NCBI GenBank assembly: GCA_029448655.1
Contig: JACCLO010000004.1
Span: 1,674,001 to 1,738,000 of the forward strand
DNA length: 64,000 bases
Origin: Wolfiporia cocos
Lineage: Eukaryota > Basidiomycota > Agaricomycetes > Polyporales > Phaeolaceae
Direction of reading: 5' to 3'
Below, piece after piece: positions 56,722 to 64,000 of this stretch. How positions within the stretch are numbered: position 1 is the first letter of the stretch; every line of letters starts with the position of its first letter. Position numbers and translations under genes: made by a program. The notes below the pieces were generated by a model, which did no database searches, was not told where the DNA came from, and saw only the letters and a list, made by a program, of their open reading frames with translations.

Positions 56722-57437
56722 GTAGAGTTTCAGTCAATTATCTTAATCTGCCAACTGCCCTTCGCTTAAGAAATCGCAGTTGTGAGCTAGGTTTGCACGC
56801 AGATTAATCTGCTGACTGCGGCAGATTAATCTACTGTGACAATAAAATGGCACATCCCGGATTCGAACCAAGGACCTTAGTGCAGATGAGAATAACAGCA
56901 TCGCAGCGTAATTAGCCAACTGAGCTACGGTACAACTAGTGTCTGCCCCATTTTAAGCAATATATAGAGTATTTTGTAAACTTCATTTTCGCAGTTTTAA
57001 CATCTTCCATAACACAAATACAAATGAATCTGCCTCTAAAGACCTGTGATTCCAGTGTATTCAGCTTTCCCATGGTGAGTTGCTCCAGGTCAAGCATGGT
57101 AAATCAAGCTACCACTATCATTGATTTCTGTATGCTTGTTGGAGCAGTTAGTTGCCTTGATGATTTGCAGAAATTGTGTGTAAAATTTGTGTTATATATA
57201 TTTTAATTGGTCAATGGTATCTGTTGCCACAATGGCTCAGTTGGCTAATTACGCTGCAATGCTGTTATTCTCATCTGCACTGAGGTCCTTGGTTCAAATC
57301 TGGGATGTGCCATTTTATTGTCACAGTAGATTAATCTGCCGCAGTTAGCAGATTAATCTGCGTGCAAACCTAGCTCGCAACTGCGATTTCTTAAGCGAAG
57401 GGCAGTTGGCAGATTAAGATAATTGACTGAAGTCCCT
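56722..57437. mobile_element. tRNA-like MITE, copy 3 (716 bp)
   Basis: Here the ends are GTAGAGTTTCAGTC (left) and GACTGAAGTCCCT (right), so it is flipped relative to copies 1 and 2. The 8-bp duplication is TGTGCTTG / CGTGCTTG, with one change. It has the same arms and 60-codon core frame (57024-57206, +). Confidence 0.82.
56846..56937 (-). promoter_or_regulatory. tRNA-like Pol III promoter in MITE arm
   Basis: Exact A box (TAGCTCAGTTGG) and B box (GGTTCGAATCC) on the minus strand, reading out of the element. The opposite arm has lost the perfect B box. Confidence 0.65.
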
Positions 57438-57629
57438 CGTGCTTGTGTCACACGGGGAGTGAGGCGCTGGTGAGTGGTGTGGGGAGTGGGCGGGCACATG
57501 ATCTTCACCCCAGAAGGGCAATCGACTGCGGTGCTACTGGCAGTATGCGGGTAGGACGATAATTCAAGCTCATTAGCTTGGCGCACGCACGTGTATGGCA
57601 AGCTAATAAGCTTGGTAATACGTGAGGTT

Positions 57630-57791
57630 TAGGTGCAGGCCCAGGGCTCACGGCTTGGCCCGGCTCGGCTTGAGACACAAGCCGGGCCCTGGGCCATCTC
57701 AAGCCGTGGTGTAGGGCCCAGCCTGGCCCGGCCCAAGTAGGGCTTGGCCCAGCCCAGCCTATGGCCCAAAGCCAGGCCTGGCACATCACTA
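57630..57791. mobile_element. hAT element right-end fragment
   Basis: Very like 13470-13634: GACACAAGCC, CCCAAGTAGGGCT, GGCCTGGCACATCACTA. The left end is absent. Confidence 0.55.
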
Positions 57792-57841
57792 ATATCAGTT
57801 TACATCAAATGTGATTTTTAACAATACTCGCTTTGCATACA

Positions 57842-58207
57842 GGCACTGGCATATTCCAGCTGGCTGACGTTGGCCTTCAACGTCTCATGAAACATTAAAT
57901 TCAAAGAAGTGCGATCAATTTCCTAGTTGCCGTCTCAATGCGAAAGCTATTCGGTGGGATGAATCCCGAAGACATCACAATTCCAACTGACTTACCTACG
58001 CTGCGCAATGCGAGCATTGGATGGCTTGTAGAGGCTTATCACTTCTTCGAAGGCCACCCCGAAGTCTTCCGGCAAGCATGGGCATCTTGCAGAGCTGATC
58101 CATGGAGGCTTGTACCAGAATCAACCCAGAGTGCGGCCACATGGGGGCGATTACTGAAGCTAGTCAAGTCGGATATCGAGTCTGCGGCTGAGTGTCCTCC
58201 TTTCTGA
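57842..58207 (+). pseudogene. C-terminal remnant of a pogo/Tigger (DDE_1) transposase
   Basis: One frame with a TAA at 57896-57898: GTGIFQLADVGLQRLMKH, then IPTDLPTLRNASIGWLVEAY and FRQAWASC, to TGA. The pattern GxFQxxDVGxQRxxK followed by LRxxSVxWLxxAY and KAWxxC is the end of fungal DDE_1 transposases. The catalytic part is missing upstream, where a hAT end lies. Confidence 0.65.
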
Positions 58208-59340
58208 CGCATTCGATCCTGACTTGCAATGGCTGTAATTAACCTGACAGAATTACTTTAAAACGTGCTACAAAGCGATATTAGCACGATCCTGTTTCTT
58301 TGCAAAGCAGAGAGTTCCTAACGACACATATTCGTGGTGTCGTGTCAATGCTAACTTGATTTGAGGCGTGTTTGTGTATCCGTACCGAGCAAAGTCAAAA
58401 CAGTGTAATAGGTGCTTCAAGCAATTAGTGAAATACCTTTTAGCGCATTCCCGTTTTGACCATTTTCAGCAGATGAGCAGAATTGCAGAGCATAGCTTAA
58501 GAATGCGGCAAAGTGAGTGGCAAAGCATGTGGTAGGGAGCATGGAGAGGTGAATGTCGTGTGAGGAGGTGGCCGGGCAGGTATCCGGGAAGCTGGCAGGG
58601 CAGATGGCGGTAGGAGGTGGCCGGGCAGGTCGCCTAGCAAGTGGCCGGGCAAGTGCCGGGAGAAGCAGGTTTAGTCTACAATCCAGACCTGCTAGAGACT
58701 GCGGTGGTGGGGTGTGAGTCCTACAGGTCTGGGTACAAGATCTAGACCAATATAGAGGGGGACTTCAACATCAAGCGAGGTCAGGACGTTCATGTCAAAC
58801 ATCAAGTGTTTGAGCGCTTGAGCGCTCGTCGCGTGTCGCTTTGTTCCGGCTCCTCATCGTAACAAAGATAGGTGGCGGCGCCGAACTGTGCTGTACATAA
58901 GGTGGGACCGGCGTTGGCCGAGATCGGGCGTAGGAATTGGATGAGCCGCCGAGCGGGCCTTCCTGCGATTCGCGTATACAGGTGCGCGCAGTGCGCAGAG
59001 ATACAGGGCAGGCCACAGGGCGTACGTAGGGAGACTACAAGACACACGTCCGTACAATCATGATAAGAACTCCGTATACCAGTATACTACACCCTAGGAC
59101 TTTGAATAATTATTCTCATCTGTCAGGTGGGCACTTATTGCATGCCGCTGAAAGGCATCGTTGCTGAGGCTGCTGAAGCGAGTAACTCGAAGACTCTGAG
59201 ATGCTGGAGAACTGAGCGATCCGAGCGCCGCTTGAAACGCGACGAAACTAACTGCTGAGCTCAGCGTTTCACCAGATGAAAGCGTCCATCCTTCCTGATG
59301 GCTCAGTTCCCGTCGAATCGCCATGAACAGATTTCGGTAA
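58208..59340. other. No recognised gene; short GC-rich repeats
   Basis: 58555-58665 has irregular repeats of GTGGCCGGGCAGGT. Frames at 58795-59063 on both strands are short and unassigned. Confidence 0.45.
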
Positions 59341-59745
59341 TAGAGAGGTTTCGCAACGGCCTTTGGTGCGGAGGGGCGATTTTGAGGACCGACCGCACTA
59401 CCACGGTCCGGGACTCAAGTACTCACCTAGTCTGACGGCCAACTACGCTGAATGTATGCCGTGACTTTATTGAATGCGATTCAACGAAGTGTACAGGTCA
59501 CGTTAGGCTCGCGAAGAGGTAGCCTTGGCCAAGTCGCAGTTGCATCAGGAGGTACCCGTAGCCTCGATGCGAGTGGTGCAAGGTTCCACTTGGTCGACAG
59601 CGAAATTTCTCGCCACGTCAGCCCCAGGACCTGCGGCGGGTGTGGAGCTCTGGATTGACCAGCAGTCTTAGGAGGCGGTCACTTTGCCCCATGCTCCATA
59701 ACCCGCCGCTGATGGCAGGTTCAAACGCGTTGCGAAACCTCTCTA
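59341..59745. mobile_element. MITE with 18-bp perfect TIRs, 405 bp
   Basis: TAGAGAGGTTTCGCAACG at the left and its exact reverse complement at the right. If the outer TA is a target duplication, this is a Tc1/mariner-type MITE with 16-bp TIRs; no other duplication is visible. A 68-codon frame inside (59452-59658) is unassigned. Confidence 0.65.
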
Positions 59746-60694
59746 ATGATTGATTGATATGTCCTTATCTATTGGCTCCACCATCTCAGCTCGAGTATAG
59801 AAAAATCAGTCTTCTGTCGTCAGGTGGCTGATGTCTTTTCTTTGACAACATCTGTATACCGCTGCAGTGGTATAAGTACAACGGCGGTCGTGCTCAGACG
59901 GCTGATGTAGGAGCTCAACCTCTGATGTCGGTTGAAACAGCAGAAGATCGGCAAGACTTTCTAATGTCAATAATAAGACCGTAAGAAACTGTTGTGCTTT
60001 TCCTATGAAGCTGCGGCGGTCATGTCCAGAGATTCTATATGAGAACAGCTCCATGATGGACCTGGGTCGCCCTTGGACTCTGGACTCTCATCAGGGACTT
60101 TCGCAGACCTGTGGGGCACGCCATCAGTGCATCAGCCGCGGGTTGTGGAGCTGTTGATGGCGTGGAGCGCGGCCGGTCCGATGGCACATCCACGGTCCGG
60201 AGACAGCCAAATGTTATCTAAGTACTACTCTTTAATTTGCTGCGCGTCCTCCCGCTCGACTCCTAGCTGACACTCTGCAACTATGTCTCACTTGCTCAAG
60301 CTGTGGTTGCAGCGTGCGGGCCGTTCGTTGTGATAGTGGTTGATAGCGGCTGATAGCGGTGGTGCTATGCGCCACTTATGCAGCGGAGTTTCTCGGCATG
60401 CCGTGCGGGGCGGTCGATCGACCAATAATCTTTGGCGCTTGCGAAAACGCTCTATTGAAGCTACTCTCGTTCTGGAAACATCGTTACCACAGTACAGTTC
60501 TCCGTAGGTTTGGTGAACATCCTCAATTGTCCTTACTTGATCTGTTGAACAATTTCATATGTCATTTTGCCACAGTTAGGCTGCGGCGAGCGGTGCGAGG
60601 TCGATCTCCATCAAGACGAAAAACTGTTAAGAACCTTTCCGCATTATGGGAGGCGCAGTAATCGACGCAGTAGTCATCGACACTGAGTACAGCT
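59746..60694. other. No recognised gene
   Basis: Short frames only (60073-60270, 60359-60661). It should contain the promoter of the gene at 60695. Confidence 0.4.
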
Positions 60695-62447
60695 ATGTCG
60701 CTTTCATCCGCAAACGCTGCCCAAGTCGATGCAGTGCGATATGTGTGAGTCTATTTGTGCTAGCCTGATTGCTATCCTCTGAGGAATCCAGCCTCATGGT
60801 GAACTACTTCGCCATGTCATGTTCTGGTGAGTGCGCATTGCTTGTCAGTCCGGCTTCTCGGCTCAACCACGTCGAGCCGTGATATTCTACGAGTACATCA
60901 TAACTCTCGATCGCGAAATCAGCTATGTCTGGAAATATCGTTGCACGGCTACCACTCTGCTCCTTCTCTCGGATAGATGTTTCCTGATCATCTATGCTTT
61001 GATTCAATTGCCTTTTACACCGTCGAATAATGTAAGGTTCTCTTTTCAGTCCCTCACTGCATACAAGACACCTGACATTGAACCTATGCAGAGGTCGTAT
61101 GTAATCCTATTTCTCATATATTCACTTAAGTTACGCTCGCGCTGCTCACGTGCACAGTTGTCATGCCATAACGACACTGTACAATATTTCCAACGCTTTT
61201 GGATATCTGATTCTTGCGGGTGAGTTGCTTTTGATGTACTTGACATGACGTGCGAACCAACAAATAATTTTCCAGTATTCTCTGCTCTCCGCATCTATGC
61301 TATAAGTTCCAGAAAATGGGGGTATGCCTTAGTTATTTTTGCTATTGGCCTGTCAGCTCCAGGCGCATATTTGGTCAGCCATAATAATCTCGCCTGCTGA
61401 CGACACACCAATATGTCCAACCGAAGTATTGGGGCTTTACTGTGAAAGATATTACGACTGTCAAAATAGCCAACTTTAGCGTATGCCTTTATAGCATCGC
61501 AGGCAGTAATCAGGAATACAATATGTGAGTATGCACGTTATAATACTTGGCCTGGCTGATATTGCCGAACCGGAGATGTACGCCTATCACGAATCCGTGG
61601 TAATATTTCATGCGAGCTGCTGTTTAGCGACAGGTGTTCTCATCGCTGGTATCGTTGTATCAGAGCTCACGGTGACAATTGCAACCTGGACCTACACCTC
61701 GCACTGGAGGAAATCTATCAAGCAGCCCGGCTCTCAAGCGCCGTTAGTTACAGCTTTGTTTGTGAATGGTAGGCGTTACCGAATGATGTCATGCAAGACA
61801 ATGAGACTCAAATGAGCATTCCATACAGGTACAATATACTTCCTGTATGTAATATCTCACAACCTCGAGACCGAGGGTGGATTAATTTGGCCGTTGCAGC
61901 ACGTTCTTGCTTACTACCATAGTAATTGCCATAGTTTCACTTACTCCAAGTGTGCGCATGCCGACCATAACTGGCTTTCATGATTCCGTCGGTTACAGGC
62001 AAAGCTGACGACTCGAGTTAGATCGCAGAGAACTACGTGTCCAATTTTTTGAGCATGTAAGGAGCGTAGCGGCGTGGTGAAGCCGCGCTAATTTGATGTG
62101 AAACAACAGGCTCCATAATATCTTGCTTTCCCGATTCATATACAATCTGCGACAGGCCTCCGCTTCTCAGGGCACGGATACCGAAGTCGACCAGCTGGAT
62201 ACTTCGACAAGCATTGACTTCGATTCTACTCTCATAGGCAACATAGGAGAGCCTCTCAGTCACGGAAGCTTCACGTATTCGACGATGGATGATGATTGTG
62301 AGGATGAGGTCAGTGAGCCGTCATATATTAGATAGGCGCGAGGACTGCAGTAATCTGGATTCTCTTTAGGAGACAGAATATGAGGATTCTAATACGCGAT
62401 CCGAGCAGGAAGAAGTAATCCAAATAATGAGCACACAGCCTGTGTGA
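60695..62447 (+). CDS. DUF6533-type integral membrane protein
   Basis: ATG 60695; secure exons 60695-60744, 60792-60826, 60877-61031, about 61150-61219, 61276-61373, an exon ending near 61770, 62110-62308 and 62370-62447 (TGA), with short GT..AG introns. VIFYEYIITLDREISYVW is the DUF6533 core. Membrane segments follow: TTLLLLSDRCFLIIYALI, AFGYLILA-VFSALRIYAI, YALVIFAIGLSAPGAYL and VLIAGIVVSELTVTIATW, then APLVTALFVN-GTIYFLYVI. The C-terminal tail, after LLSRFIYNL, is cytosolic-like, Ser/Thr- and acid-rich (CEDE..ETEYEDSNTRSEQEE). The family has 6-7 membrane segments and no known function and is greatly expanded in Agaricomycetes. Exon joins between 61374 and 61560 and around 61900-62109 are unresolved. 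Confidence 0.72.
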
Positions 62448-64000
62448 TTCCTTCGATCGCTTTTCGGTGAGTGTTAGGCAATGCTATAGGGCATCACTAG
62501 ACGTTGATAAAATACTCTGGCCAGACATGCAACTTAAACCCTGACACTGTAACCCGATTTCTGCGCAAAATCACCATGTAGAGGACTGTTTATTCCTCGA
62601 ATCGTGCCGTCGATAGCTTGTTGAAACATGGATTTGCCGTGGCGAGCTCGCGCGTGTCTGGACGTCGCGCGCGCACGCCGGGAGTCGGATATCGCGTAGC
62701 CGGATATGGGACGAGGAAAAACAGTATATAATAGCTCGATTTTAAATAATGTACATCACGCGATGGCCCTACAGGCCTCATTGCGCCTGTACATGTGGAC
62801 AAACGTGCTCGTCGAACCGATGTTTAAATTGCTCTGATATAGCTAGCATTCCCAAAACAACATCCTCAGCAACTATAGTGTTAGTGCGTGTCTGCATGCC
62901 CACTGTAGCACGAGCCATTTTCCTTCACTTCATTTAATTTGTTGCTAAGGGAATTGCTCATACAAGTAAAGGCGTGCAGTAGATCATATGTATGAGTCAT
63001 ATCCGGTACAGCCTGAGACGATCAAGATTGAGATACTAATTCAGGGAGCCCAATTGAGGATGGTAGATAGCATGGAACTCTGAAGTGGTTTATAATAAGA
63101 CTCCTCTTCGGATTCATGAAGGATTAGACCGACTACCATAGCATCATAAGCCATACGTACTACGTCGCAAAACAACTCTACCCTATCGAGCAAGGGGTAG
63201 CATCTACTCTGACTTAGCACTCGTCTTCTTTGCCTCTTTACTATAGCCTGCTAATTAGATAGCCAAGAGCCTGTACTCATGCTGATCGTGCCAGCCTAGC
63301 ACAGCCACTCCATGTTCACGAAACGGGGATATTCGTGCGTGGAGCGCTACCGGGATGACGGTGGTACTCTGCAAATAGGACCAGCCCGAGTTCGCAGTAT
63401 CAACGCAGTCGCACCTGATCATAATAGGAGACATTCCTTCTGCGATAACATACCTAACATGTTGTACCTTCCGGAGACCCACAGACGCGACCTCGTACTC
63501 CCCTGGCTCGCCCGGTACGGCCTTGAGCGCTTTCCCGATATGTGGGCTAGGTATCGTGAAGTTGATCTGCATGTCCTTGATGCCCGGGTGTCGCTCCCAA
63601 GTTGATACGTTAGGGTGAAAGCACGAGACGTATGCCCCAGAGTCTTGGAGCCGAGGCGAACAGTGGCATTTGTGCTGATTCCTACGACGCGATCGTATAG
63701 TTCACGCGGGAGTCTCGTTCACCCGCTGGTGTGCGACGTCCTCACACCCCAAGTGCCCTTCTCCTTGACCTGATGCATACTGCTTGTCGCCAGACTCGAT
63801 TAGTCTACTCGTTCGTTCAGCTTGATCGCGAGCCTGGCGATAGAATGTCAGTTGACGGCTTGACAAAGTGTTCATTGCAAATAGCTCTACGCTTCCGACC
63901 CATGCTGCGTGAACATCAATGAGTATCTGGAGTGCAGCGACGAGGTCGGATGAGCTTTCTGCCCAAGGGCCCCGACGCCCTTCTCTGCAGCTGCGTCAAC
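62448..64000. other. Mostly unassigned
   Basis: A frame at 63312-63605 (+), with NMLYLPETHRRDLVLPWLAR and FPDMWARYREVDLHVLDAR, looks protein-like but is not recognised; it may be an exon of a gene running to the right. A second, weaker frame is 63731-63922. No repeats were identified. Confidence 0.35.

Noticed and set aside
62060..62100. Second Helitron 3' end (GCGGC..GCCGC hairpin followed by TAATTTGATG)
   Set aside because: No CTRR terminus at the right distance and no matching 5' end was found.
1..64000. CRISPR arrays, rRNA genes, bacterial-type operons
   Set aside because: Nothing of the kind is present; intron-rich genes and the element types show a eukaryotic, fungal sequence.

Overview
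The window looks like a repeat-rich segment of an Agaricomycete (mushroom or wood-decay basidiomycete) genome. The evidence is introns of about 46-62 nt with GT..AG ends, a DUF6533-type membrane protein gene, genes of expanded families I recall from Agaricomycetes, a chromodomain Ty3/Gypsy element, and KDZ, Helitron, hAT, Tc1/mariner and MULE elements. Species cannot be told. No rRNA gene, canonical tRNA gene or CRISPR array was seen.

Layout. 1-2810: 3' part of a fungal-type (Zn2Cys6 class) transcription factor gene, 11 exons by my splice reading. 3506-5759: minus-strand gene of an uncharacterised family, with a 333-bp MITE next to it. 5985-6430: fold-back repeat. 8553-13850: an old LTR-like sequence broken by five later insertions (two hAT-like elements, a tRNA-like MITE, a 1.57-kb TRIM and a solo LTR). 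14570-17313: short repeat cluster, tRNA-like relic and a MULE-type element with an internal reading frame. 17700-28350: gene-poor, with two more genes of the 3.5-kb family (20.5-21.1 kb and 25.98-26.83 kb). 28353-32586: a minus-strand host gene broken by insertions. 32.7-34.6 kb: nested solo LTRs. 35072-35440: homogeneous 12-bp satellite.

36070-44517: young Gypsy chromovirus (708-bp LTRs differing at about six sites, TSD CCATC) carrying a dUTPase domain and an extra 3' zinc-knuckle reading frame; all five internal in-frame stops are TGA. 44559-47753: Tc1/mariner-like element with an intact spliced transposase. 47842-55650: KDZ-type transposon block with a transposase (A-run frameshift, Helitron insertion), a protein with two RNase H1 hybrid-binding-like domains, an HMG-like protein, and 3' repeats. 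55660-57791: second copy of the LTR-like repeat, third tRNA-like MITE and a hAT end. 57842-58207: remnant of a pogo-type transposase. 60695-62447: DUF6533 membrane protein gene.

The most unusual signals are a three-copy MITE family with Pol III A/B boxes in both arms, the dUTPase plus 3' ORF in the Gypsy element, self-primer/PBS pairs in both the Gypsy element and the TRIM, and Helitron and MITE insertions whose removal on paper restores the host reading frame. All homology statements are recognition by eye; no search was run.
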